Notes under the pieces: generated by a model | The model's database searches: none | What the model was told of the DNA's origin: nothing | The model's input: the letters and a program-made list of their open reading frames with translations, nothing else | Made by a program: the position numbers and the translations under genes | Assembly (NCBI GenBank): GCA_015680685.1 | Contig: MNCI01036663.1 | Location: 1 to 64,000, forward strand | Origin: Gnetum montanum | Taxonomy: Eukaryota; Streptophyta; Gnetopsida; Gnetales; Gnetaceae | Reading direction: 5' to 3' | Length of the DNA stretch: 64,000 nucleotides | Shown here: positions 31,426-41,340 of the stretch, in pieces | How the letters are laid out: every line of letters starts with the position of its first letter | Position numbering within the stretch: position 1 is the first letter of the stretch

Positions 31426-32536
31426 TTTTGATCTTTTGGTGTGTCAAAATCTTAGAGGAAATAGAAAACGTAGAAAAATATGTTTGCAATTATAGTCTTG
31501 CAAGACCATGAAAGAATATAATGAGCAAGGAATTCAAATGAAGAACCAAGACTTTAGAAGAAGAGCTAAACTATAACAAGATCTACGATGAGATGTCGAA
31601 ACAAAGACTAAGTAGAAAAGACAAGAATGTAGATGGAAATGAAGTCTACAAGTTGAATGAAGATTCTCTGAAGGATGCCAAGATGCTAAAGTCTTAAAGA
31701 AATACCTCAATAACCAAACTTGACTTACAAGATTAACATCTATAATTGATAGTAGACATCCCACTCAAGACATGGATGACAAATGGTAGAGGTCTACATG
31801 TGGACATTCACATTTTTAGGTAGACATCCCTTATGGATTGAGGTTGATTACATATAAACATATCTACTTTGAAGTAGATGTTCATACTATTCATTTAATA
31901 GCCATTGGAAGAATTCTAAGGAGTTTTTTGAAAACTCCAAGGGTATAAGACAAAGTTAAATTCTTGGGAAATGTGCAAATACTGTTCATTGAAATATTTA
32001 TACTTGGCTACTAAATGAGATTTTTTTTTTGCCTACTATGTATTGTATGTAGTGAGATTCAATTGCAAGGACTCTATAAATCAAGTTATGCTCTCTCCTT
32101 GATACTTTTCTTTCTTTTTTTGTAGCCTTGTGATGTTGATATGCTTCTTGCAAAAAGAAATCTTCATTGAGCTTTTTGGGATCTTATGAGTTTGAATGGT
32201 TTTGCAACATCAAAGCACTTCAATGTAGAGCTCAAATTTGTAAAGATTATGGGATCCTTTGAATCACATTTTGATCTTGTTAGGACCTTTTAGGATTGAG
32301 TGATTTCATAGTGATAAAACACTCCAAAATGAAGCTCAAGTCTTGTAAAGGTTGTAGTGTTCTTTAAATCACATTTTCTAAAAAACAAAGCTTGGAGGTA
32401 TGTATAGATTCTACGTTCCAAATGTAAACTATCCAAGCTAGGAAACCATGTAAAATTTTTTTTTTTTAATTTTGGTGGTTGCAAAAATTTTAATTGGGAA
32501 CTTATTTAACCTCCCCTTCTAAGTTCTTGATCCACA
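31426..32536 (+). repeat. Sire-like 5' LTR
   Basis: Starts TTTTGATCTTTTGG (TG has become TT), ends TTGATCCACA. U3 has a cluster of TAGACATCC / GTAGATGTTC motifs (31750-31880). TATAAA lies at 32075-32080. It aligns with 37109-38232 over the whole length. Confidence 0.85.
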
Positions 32537-32538
32537 AG

Positions 32539-32550
32539 TGGTATCTAAAC
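32539..32550 (+). other. Sire-like primer binding site
   Basis: TGGTATCTAAAC, two bases after the LTR end, resembles TGGTATCAGAAC-type sites that pair with initiator Met-tRNA. Confidence 0.65.
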
Positions 32551-32589
32551 TTGGTACTCTCAAGTTCAAGCTTCACATCTTAAGAGTGA

Positions 32590-34350
32590 ATGATGGAAGG
32601 GATGTCTTACATAAAGTCACTAATGTTTGATGGAATCCACTTCACATATTGAAAATAAAGAATATAAGGATTATTTGAATCCATGAAATTCAAAGTCTAG
32701 AAGTCAATTCTTGAAGGCTACACACTGCAAATTAATAGCACCATAAGAGCACTTAAGTCACAAAGCAAATGGACTTTAGAGAAAAAGATAAGTTCATTTT
32801 TGACTTAAAAGATAAAAATTTTCCAGAATATGAATTTAATAGAATAGTTTTATGAAAAATCACAAAATAAATTTGGAAAACTCTAGAGGTAGCTTATGAT
32901 GGTACATCTATTGTAAAGCAATCAAAGCTTTTAGTGTTGCAAAGTGAATATGACAAGATTAAAATAAAAGAAAGAGAGAAATTAAAAGATTATTTCTCTA
33001 GAGATAATGACTTAGTAGTAGCCATATGTGGTATGGGCAATGATTTTCCAAAAAGTGATGTGATGATAAAAATGATTAGAACTTTGAAGCTTGAGGTGAG
33101 ATTGAAATTCAAAGCCATGAAAAAAATTATATATTTTTTGGTCATGAGATTTAAAGAGATTTAAAGTGCTCCTATTTCTTGTGAGATGAATCTCACAAGT
33201 GAAGGATTAGTAGAAAAGAAGTCCATCACCCTTAAATCTTCATCAATGTAAAAGGAGATGGTTGAACAAAAAATAAATAATGAAGATGAACTAGCCCCCC
33301 TATCAAGAAGAGTTCAAGGATTTCTTGCTAGAAACGGAATATGCTTTAATCAACTAGGCCCCAATCAATCCAGAAAAAAAGGTAGAGAAAAGGGTAAGAA
33401 TTATAAAAATTCAAATGTTTATTAATTTTCTATAGGATGTTAGGTTTGTAATTCAAGAGGCCATGTGGCCTCTGAATGTCCTATTGCTAGAAGGATTTAG
33501 AAAGGAGATGAATCCAAAGCTAGGTTTAGAAAGAACTTCTTCACTAGCTTGGATGAAGAATAAACTGAGGAGGAAGTAGAGGTCATACAAGATTAAAATC
33601 TCATTTTCATGTCTCTTATAGAGGATGATAATAGAACCACTGAAGATAATGATCAAACAATAGAAATATATGAAGAAAAGTATGATCTATTATGTAGTGA
33701 AGTTTTGTCCTTTCAAAGTTTGTGTATCAAGCTAAAGAAGGCTCTAAAATATATGGATCAAGAATCATCTTAACTAAACATAAAATATTTAGATCTCTCA
33801 CAAGAAAATTTAGACCTCATGGTTGATAATCAAAGACTAACCCTATGTTATGAGTATACTAGAAAATAACTTGCAAATACAAAACTTGTGAATGAGAGAC
33901 TTGTTAAAGGAAAGGAATCCCTTCACATAGTTTTGGAACAAGGAAGAGATCCACATGATAAAAGTTGTCTAGGATCTTTTCAACAACAATAAGCATCAAA
34001 AAACACCTCATCCAAATAAAAGACTACACCAAAATTAGAAGTATCAACAAGCACTTCATCCAAAAAAAAGGTAACACCAAGGTTTGATCATTTCACCCAA
34101 ATTAGAGAGATTAGATGCTATTATTATGGTAAAATTGGGCATAAGAAATAAACTTTTAATTCAAAATATCACCATTTGAGTAATTTGTTATACCATATGA
34201 TTTCTTGGTCTTATCCAAAAATTCCTAGAAAGAAATCTTACAAGACAAAAAAGGAGTAAAAGATAAATCAAAAGGATAAGGAAAGAAAAAGAGTCTAGAG
34301 AATTAAGAAAAATGAAGAAGGTGAAAGAAATCTTGCCATAAATTTTAAGA
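32590..34350 (+). pseudogene. Sire-like gag with two zinc knuckles
   Basis: The reading starts MMEGMSYIKSLMFDG at 32590, the normal N-terminus of a copia UBN2-type Gag. The core is open at 32934-33164: LQSEYDKIKIKEREKLKDYF, then GMGNDFPKSDVMIKMIRTLK. A first zinc knuckle near 33436-33480 keeps every ligand (CxxC, then NSRGHVASEC) although one inner codon is a stop. An acidic, coiled-coil-like stretch follows (33560-33950; YEEKYDLLCSE, LVDNQRLTL-like). A second knuckle near 34114 (RCYYYGKIGHKK) has lost its second and last Cys, and a basic tail ends near 34350. A long Gag with coiled coil is typical of Sirevirus. The frame is broken by about fifteen stops and a few shifts. Confidence 0.8.
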
Positions 34351-34559
34351 AGGTAATGTAGGCTTTGAAAATACAAGAAATTTTCATGGAGAAAGGAGGA
34401 ATCTCAAAAGGGGAACCTCATTTTCAATCTTCATAACTTTCATGATTTCTCATCAACAAGCAAGGTACATAGAGGTAATTTTTCATTCTTTTGTCTTACC
34501 TACAATTATTGTAGGTCAATAATCCATGATAACTATTTCTAAAACATTTCATGCTTTAG

Positions 34560-34830
34560 AATAGACATTTTGTTACTAGAATAGATGTCCATCCATAAAC
34601 GTCCATCCTTAGACATTCAACTAAAAGATAGATGTCCATCCATAGACGTCTATATTTATGAATAGATGTCAATGTGAGTTCTTCTAGACTTAGCATAGAC
34701 TTTCAATTATTAAAATAGATGTCCATATTTGTGGGAAAAACCCTTAATAGCCACAGGTATTTAAAGAAAACCCTTCTCATTTCACCTCATTTCTTATCAT
34801 CCTAGCTTAGACATCTACGAGTAGTCAACT
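34560..34830 (+). promoter_or_regulatory. U3-like motif cluster and TATA box before the internal ORF
   Basis: Nine copies of ATAGATGTCC / TAGACATTC-type motifs lie between 34561 and 34815. They include two that keep the CpG: AAACGTCC at 34597-34604 and ATAGACGTCT at 34642-34651. A TATA-like GTATTTAAAG follows at 34758, and about 120 bases further an ATG (34881). The same motif type fills the U3 of the two LTRs of this element, so this may be a captured or duplicated LTR promoter. Confidence 0.5.
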
Positions 34831-34880
34831 AGGGCTTCCTCCAATCATGCACATAAACTCATTTTCTCCTAAATCCATGG

Positions 34881-36520
34881 CTCAAAAGAATATTGGAGCA
34901 TCAAGGGATCCTTCACATAAGGTTAGGAAGGCAAAGGTAGCATTGTCAAGCAAATGAAACTCTTATCTACGTCTATTTCACTTCAATGATGCTTAACATT
35001 GCTTTGAGGTAACTCAAACTATATCAATTATTTTTGAAAGGTCTCCAAATTTCCAACAACATTGTGAAAAAGAACTAATGGCCTTTTTTCAATATATAAA
35101 TTGGGCTTCTTTCATTATGATGAATTTTTGTATTTCTAAAATCCTCATTCAAGAATTCTATTCAAACATTTTTATAACTAATGCTATTATTGGATATTTT
35201 TCTATTATTGCTGGAGGAATTTTGATTGATGTCTTCCCTCAGATAGTCAATGCCATCATTGGTATCCTTAGTTCTGAGATATATCAAGTTTCTATTTATT
35301 CTATGATAGATATCATCACCAATGCTACATTTCTTATTACCCATTATTCATTTTGTGATATCCTGTTTGGACAATCAAAACCTTTCAGAGGTGGAAAAAT
35401 ACATAGGAGTCAGATGGGTCGAGATGCTTTCACCCTTTTTCTCATTGTCTTATATAACATCATTGAAAGGGAAGAAAGTTACAATTAAATGTTACTTAGT
35501 GAATAATTTGTTCTCTAGTGTCTTCTTACTAGATTTCCACTAGATTTAGGGCACATTCTTTGGAGAGACAGTTTGGGGTTGTTCACTAAGGAAAGAGTTT
35601 TTGGACATCTCCTCTTCATTAACTAGTTAATAAAATAGTCAAGGGTTTCCATACCATATATGCCTTTATTAAAAGGTAAGAGAAGCCTTCATGAATTTTT
35701 AGAAAATAGGAGCACCGCATAGACAGAGCCCAAAGTTCTATCCTCAAAACCTCAGAAAGCTAGGAGGAAGTAAGCATCATCTTCATCTAGGGCCTCTTCT
35801 TAGCTTAGGAGGTTCAAGTACATGATTTCTTTAGTCCAAATATCTTTAGCCCTTAATAAGGTGCTAAAGCCATTTGTAAATACCTTTGTCATGATTAGTA
35901 AAAATCTCTCATACCTTCATAAGAGAATGGATGACATAGGATTACCTAAACTAGCAAATGAACATCAGTTAATGAAGATCATCACTCCACCTATCTTTGG
36001 TGATGAGGAGGCCAATCCTGCTCCTTTTAGAAATTCTGTTATAGCTAGGCCATCCGAAGCTTATGACTCAGGAAATGCATCAAACTCTAAGGAGTTCATA
36101 GCACCACCAACATACATCTAGGGGAAGTCCATTTCTCATCCTGATTAGCCCAGACATAGTTCTTGTGCTCATGAGGGTATTCCTCAATCCTTTAAGCAAT
36201 AGGAAATGGATAGAATATTTTGGGTTGGATCTCATTGGGGATCAAGTGATTCTATTACTTAACAAAGGAAGTATTCCTCCTCTTCCTCATAATAGGCTCC
36301 ATCCCACTAGCTTTCACCATCATAGTTTAGGGTGAAGCTTCATTCTCAAAGAGCCCTTATCAAAGTACTTTAATCTCATGTTGAAAAAAATCAGTAGCAT
36401 GTCTTCAACATCACTAAAAATAGTGATGATGAAGAAGAGGATACTTATAGATCCTATTGTGTAATAGCTAACATTAATGATGACTTTGATTATGACATCA
36501 AGGTTAGTGGTTAAATAATC
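34881..36520 (+). pseudogene. ORF with putative plant transposon protein domain (Transposase_32-like)
   Basis: The reading begins MAQKNIGASRDPSHKVRKAK at 34881, followed by a basic, Ser-rich start and, after a stop, the domain. The domain's best open part is 35078-35488: NWASFIMMNFCISKILIQEF, YSNIFITNAIIGYF, VFPQIVNAIIGI. This matches the pattern of the plant domain found in retroelement-associated proteins: a Tyr/Phe-rich helix, EFYSN, then a SPQ-like and ILGI-like phrase. Later parts continue in other frames to about 35720. The C-terminal part has a further open stretch (35822-36121; LVQISLALNKVLKPF) and an acidic end near 36430-36500. Biochemical function of this domain is unknown. In the window it sits where pol is expected, and has its own promoter-like upstream region. 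Confidence 0.6.
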
Positions 36521-36552
36521 TTGTTGGATTCCTTATTTTGATGATGTCCAAA

Positions 36553-37108
36553 AAGGAGGAGAGTTTTTTTTATGTGCCTTTGTGATTTTGTGTATGGATA
36601 GCATGTTTAGTTATGTTTGGGGATAGCATTTTTGGTATAGATAGCTGTATGAATGAATAGTGCCTTGTTTATTTATGTTTTTGCATGTGGAAAACTATGT
36701 TTTTGGCTTGTCTGGGATAGTATGTAATGGAGATAGGTTTTGCCTTTGGAAAATTTATGAAAACTTTATGATGTTCTCAGTCTCTCTCATGAAAACATGA
36801 TTAGGACCAATGGATTTGAGCCTTTATATGCTTTCCTCTCATATTCTCTACTTCCATTAGAATACTTATATATGTTTATATAGATATATATATATATATA
36901 TACTAACCCATTTGTTTATGAAAGCTATAATGTATATGGGGTTTTTCTTTTTATGGTATATCTTTGAAGACAAAGTATTGATATGTTAGTGCATTCTAAA
37001 GATAGATTATGTTTATGCTTTTATTATTTATCATAAATTTTTTATATGTTAATGAATGTAGTAACCCATTTTCTTAAGTTTTGGACATCATTAAAAAGGA
37101 GAAAATTG
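36553..37108 (+). other. Two polypurine tracts and spacer before the 3' LTR
   Basis: AAAAAGGAGGAGA near 36550 and AAAAAGGAGAAAATT at 37094-37108 share the surrounding phrase (GATGTCC or ACATCATT just upstream). Only the second touches the LTR. Repeated PPTs are described for Sirevirus. A (TA)n microsatellite lies at 36884-36902. Confidence 0.55.
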
Positions 37109-38232
37109 TTGACCTTTTAGTATATCAAAATCTTAGAGAAAATTGAAAATGTAGAAAAATGTGTTTGTGATTGTAGCCTTGTATGACCATGAAAGAACAT
37201 ACTGAGCAAGGAATTCAAATGGAAAACCAAGACTTTAGAACAAAAGCTAAACTAGAACAAGATCTGCATTTATATGTTAAAATGAATACTAAGTAGACAA
37301 GGCAAGAATGTGGATGAAAATTAAGTCTACAAGTTGAATGAAGATATTTCAAAGGATGCTAGGACACTGAAGTTTCAAAGAACTGCCTTAAGGACTAAAC
37401 TTGATTTGCAAGATGGATGTCTATAATTGATAGCAAATGTTTCACTTGAGACATGGAGGTCCAAAGGTACACATCTACTTGTGGACATCCACATTTTCGG
37501 GTAGAAGTCCCTCCAAAATTAAGCTTGAGTATAGATATATGTCTCTACTTTAAATTAGACATCCAAACAACCTATTTAATAGTTGTTGGAGGAATTTTAA
37601 AGAGCTTTTGGAAACTCAAAGTTTATAAGATAAAATGGAATTCTTTGGAAATATACAAGTACTATTTATTTAAAGATCTATCCTTGGCTACTCAAAGAGA
37701 ATTTGTTTTTGTTTCTCATTGATTCATTATTTCTGTGAATTGTATGTAGTAGGATCCAATTATAAGGACACAATAAATCAAGTTACAATCTCTTCTCGAT
37801 CCTTTTCTTTCTTCGTTTTTAGCCCTAAAAGGTTAATGTGCTTCTCGTAGGAAGAAATATTTGTTGAGCCTATTAGAACCTTAATAGGTTGAGTGGTTTT
37901 GTAGTGACAAAGTACTTTGATGTAGAGCTCACATTTGTAAAGGTTGTGGGATCCTTTAAATGACATTTTAAGCTTGTTGGGACCTTACAGGGTTGAGTGA
38001 TTTTGGAACAACGAAACACTCTTGAGCAAAGCTCAAATCTTGTAAAGGTTGTGATGTTCTTTAAACCATATTTTGTAAGGAAAAATGTTTCAAGGTGTGC
38101 ATAGATTGTACCCTCTAAGTGTGGACTAAAAAATTTGTGGGATCATGCAAAGTATTATGTCTGATTTTGGTGGTTGTAGTGATTTTAATTGGGAACCTAT
38201 ACAACCCCCTCTTTCTAAGTTCTTAATCCAAA
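37109..38232 (+). repeat. Sire-like 3' LTR
   Basis: Starts TGTTGACC and ends near TTAATCCAAA, aligned with the 5' LTR. Its U3 motif cluster is at 37420-37565 (GGATGTCTAT, TGTGGACATCCAC, TAGACATCC). The TATA box of the 5' copy is changed here (ACAATAAATC near 37767). Confidence 0.85.
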
Positions 38233-39330
38233 AGTTCAACTAAGAATCCTCTAAGAAATTGATTAGGGCCCTTGTGAGGACTATTATGTAGGAAGAAGGA
38301 TGACCACAATAGTCTTTATGATTAGATATTTTTGGCCAACAATCTTCAAGGATGTTCATCATTTCTTTCATTCATGCAAAAGGTACCAATGAGATGGTGG
38401 GTAACAACTAGAATGGAAGAAAACCAATAATGGATTTAACCACTAGAGCTTTTAGACCTTTTAAAAATTAATTTCATGGAATCCAAAACTTCCATGTCTA
38501 ATGGAAAGTCATACATTATTATTACTATTGACTACTATACTAAGTGGGTTGAAGCTATAGCCATTTCTAATTATACCTTTAGTACTATAGCTTGTTTCTT
38601 TAAGAAACAAGTCATAAAAAGGTGTGATGTGCCTAGAGCATCAATTTCTACTAACAAAACACATTTCATAGATGCTACCTATCGCAAGTTAGTGCAATGC
38701 TTAGAGGTGAAACATAACTTCATAACACCTTATCAACTTAAATCCAATAGTCCAGCAATGGTAACCAGTAGAAAAATCATTCAAAATTTAGACCAAAACA
38801 TTAATAGATATAGGAAAGATTGAAGCATCAAACTTAATGATACCTTCTAGGCATATCGCTCAACATGGAAACTTGTTTTAGACTAATGTCCCTATGAGTT
38901 AGTGTATAGAAATTTACTCAAACTTCTAAGCCAAATTGAAATTCATACACTAGTAGTTGCATATGAACTTGACTTTGACATTAACTTAGCAAAAAAAAAT
39001 AAATCATGGCACTTAACATACTAGAAGAAAATTGAAAAGTAGCTCTAATGATAAATGAAATGTATAAGGAATAAAATAAACAATGTCATGATGCATGGAT
39101 AAGGAAAGTTATATTCAACCTAAGGGACAAGGCTCTCTATTGGAATCCCATGCCTGTCCCACAACAAAGTAAGTTCTAAACATTATGGGAAGTACCTTAT
39201 ATCATAAACTCAAATTTTCTTCTAGAAATATGATAATTTACCATTTAATAAGCCCTCAAAAGTGCATACTAGTTAGCATCTAATAACTTAAATTCTTCAT
39301 GGACTTCCAAGTAACCAGATGTAACACTAA
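38233..39330 (+). pseudogene. Gypsy G3 pol, second part (integrase)
   Basis: The trace resumes with FSTKN, then FWPTIFKDVHHFFHSCKRYQ (about 38330-38390), the second half of the integrase zinc finger: the His pair before it is missing. The core is open at 38476-38823: GKSYIIITIDYYTKWVEAIA carries the first catalytic Asp; the second, in ISTNKTHF, is Asn, and the Glu position is Thr. The C-terminal domain is visible to about 39200, with CPYELVYRNLLKL, then NLRDKALYWNPMPVPQQSKF and LWEVPYII. Sequence type agrees with Tat-like gypsy. It is the continuation of 29108-31425. Confidence 0.9.
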
Positions 39331-39389
39331 CACCTCTGATCAAGAACAAGGTCATTCCATTTTTTTGATTCGCTCCTTCCAACTTATTA

Positions 39390-40740
39390 GTTGAGGAGAT
39401 ATCCATCTACCATAACATATTAGTAAGGATAAAATGAGTTTTTTTGTTTCTCAATATTCTTTATATTTTTTTCATTTTCTTTATATTTTACTAATTATTT
39501 TATATACTTTTATTTTCTTGTTATTTTCATTTAGTCTTTAAATGAAATCTTTGATTTTGTTCTATGCCTACTACAAATTTTTGAAATTTTTTAACATAGC
39601 TATCAAGGTTATGATTTAATATTTAGGCCAACTTTGTCTTTTTTTGTTATGATCTCTACTAATAGTCTATTAATGTTTTGGTGGTATTAGGTAGTGAGTT
39701 CATGATATCCATCCATTCCATTCATCTCATGTGGAGTTTTAGATCATGGAAACATGAAGTTTCTTTTACATTAAAACTAAAAATAACATATGATCTTATT
39801 ACCCAAAAACCTGGAAAATGACCAAGCAGGAATAGAAAAGGATATGATCTAAATGGAATTTATTGTGTTCTTTTTTGAACTTCCTTCTTAAGTTCTATGG
39901 CTCCTCATAGGTATATCATCACTCTTACTATTACCCATAAAAGGAAGTATGTTTTTGTATGTTGTGGTTTTTGATTTAAAAATGGAAATTCAAAGCATAG
40001 GTCTCTAACAAATCTCTTACACTACAAACACTAGTTATGGGGCTAGAAATACATGTTACCCATGCCTAACGGCACCCATCTAGCTAAGGCCCTACATTCT
40101 TCCTTGTTCTATTTTGTTCTTTATTTGGAGTTGTGGTTGTCCTTTATGGTTGTCATAGGCTCATGATGATAGAAGAGGGGGAATATATTAATGTGAGATC
40201 ATTGTGATTGGAATGGATTTGGTCTAGACTTAGAATGAACTAGTATCAGATCATCTTAATAATAAATTTTAGTAAGATTCCCATACGATCATGATGCAAA
40301 CTTGTCATCTACCATTCTCACACTTCATTTTCTCTCCCCTCATTGCCACATGCCATTGTAAATTGATAGTTCTTTTTTATAGTTTGATAATCCTAAGAAA
40401 ATCCCTTACATGGTTATTATGTTTAACTTGCATGATCATTCTTCATCTAGGTTGCATACAAACTCCTTATAAGGAGGTTATGCAAGGCTATATCAGGCAT
40501 AAGTCTAGTTTTGGAAGGGTCCACATGCATATCTGTTGATTTGCTTCAAGAAAGCCTCCTAATCATGGACCTCGTTGTGATCTCAATCATCTTGATAGCT
40601 TTCATCATTCAGTATTACTCTACATTGGCATAAGAAACATCCTTCAATTACTCATCCCACATGATCAAGTTGATCTAATTACATGAATCATACCCTTAAT
40701 TATGTTATTACTATGATTTCCTATCTTATTGACTCTTATT
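39390..40740 (+). repeat. G-family 3' noncoding block, copy 3
   Basis: Aligns with the other two copies (17180, 26251), here directly after the integrase. Landmarks are GATATCCATCCATTCCATTC near 39707, GTGCCTAACGGCACCC-like sequence near 40060, and GGTTATGCAAGGC at 40478. This places the block between pol and the 3' LTR in the family. From 40540 it diverges from copy 2. Confidence 0.72.
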
Positions 40741-40756
40741 TTTCTATTTTCTCAAT

Positions 40757-40858
40757 CCCCATCCCCATTGATACATCCACATTGATACAACTACACTAGT
40801 TGATGTATCCCCATTGATGCATCTCCATTGATGTTGCATAAAAATCCTATAGATGCAC
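40757..40858. repeat. CATTGATGCATC-type minisatellite
   Basis: Units CCCCATTGATACATC, CACATTGATACAAC, TAGTTGATGTATC, CCCCATTGATGCATC, TCCATTGATGTTGCAT follow one another with 12-16 base spacing. Similar words occur at the start of the X LTRs (44270-44350, 63805-63880), so this may be U3 sequence of a related LTR. Confidence 0.6.
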
Positions 40859-41340
40859 ATGACACTTAGCTCATTTTGACATTTTCTTTGAAATTCATGA
40901 TGAGATTTTATAATTTTTCAGAGCCTAGATCCTTTCAAGAGACATAACTTGATAATAATTTATTCGTTTTTACCTATTTTTTAATCATTAAGCTACTTGA
41001 GGTATGCTTTATATCATGGGATCATCAAATACTACGTTTTTACATAAATTGTTTTTGGAAATTTTACTAACAACTCATAAATAATATATTAAAATAATAT
41101 TAAATTATTAATAATAAGAGTTAATATGAATTCTCAAACCTCCATTAAAACATAAATAAAATAATATCATATGTCTCTGATTACTAAATAAGAACTTAAT
41201 GCTAAAATCCCAACTTTCAACCAATAAACTTAACATGATCAAATTAAGAAAAGTATCTAAATAAAATAATACTATATCCGAATGGCTAATTTTGGGTATT
41301 GTCAATGATAAAAAATAATACAAAAAAGAGAACCACAAGC

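Larger units (their letters stand above)
31426..38232 (+). mobile_element. Sirevirus-like LTR retrotransposon without recognisable pol, inserted in G3 pol
   Basis: Two direct repeats of about 1.1 kb (31426-32536 and 37109-38232) flank an interior with primer site, gag, a plant-transposon-domain ORF and PPT. In the first 60 aligned bases the two LTRs differ at 8 places, 7 of them transitions. The element splits the G3 pol trace between RNase H and integrase. About 20 codons of G3 around the junction seem missing and no target duplication is seen (31421-31425 and 38233-38237 differ). Integrase, RT and RNase H of the element itself were looked for between 34350 and 37100 and not found. Copia/Sirevirus class rests on the type of Gag, primer site and doubled PPT. 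Confidence 0.8.

Noticed and set aside
35162-35344. Minus-strand frame of 60 codons
   Set aside because: Shadow of the plant-transposon-domain ORF on the plus strand.
35078-35488. Membrane protein gene (many Ile and Phe)
   Set aside because: The residue pattern EFYSN, VFPQ, IIGI and the continuation upstream in frame fit the plant transposon domain; hydrophobicity comes from AT bias.
36884-36902. (TA)n tract as an origin or regulatory site
   Set aside because: A plain microsatellite inside the 3' region of the Sire-like element; no further signal.
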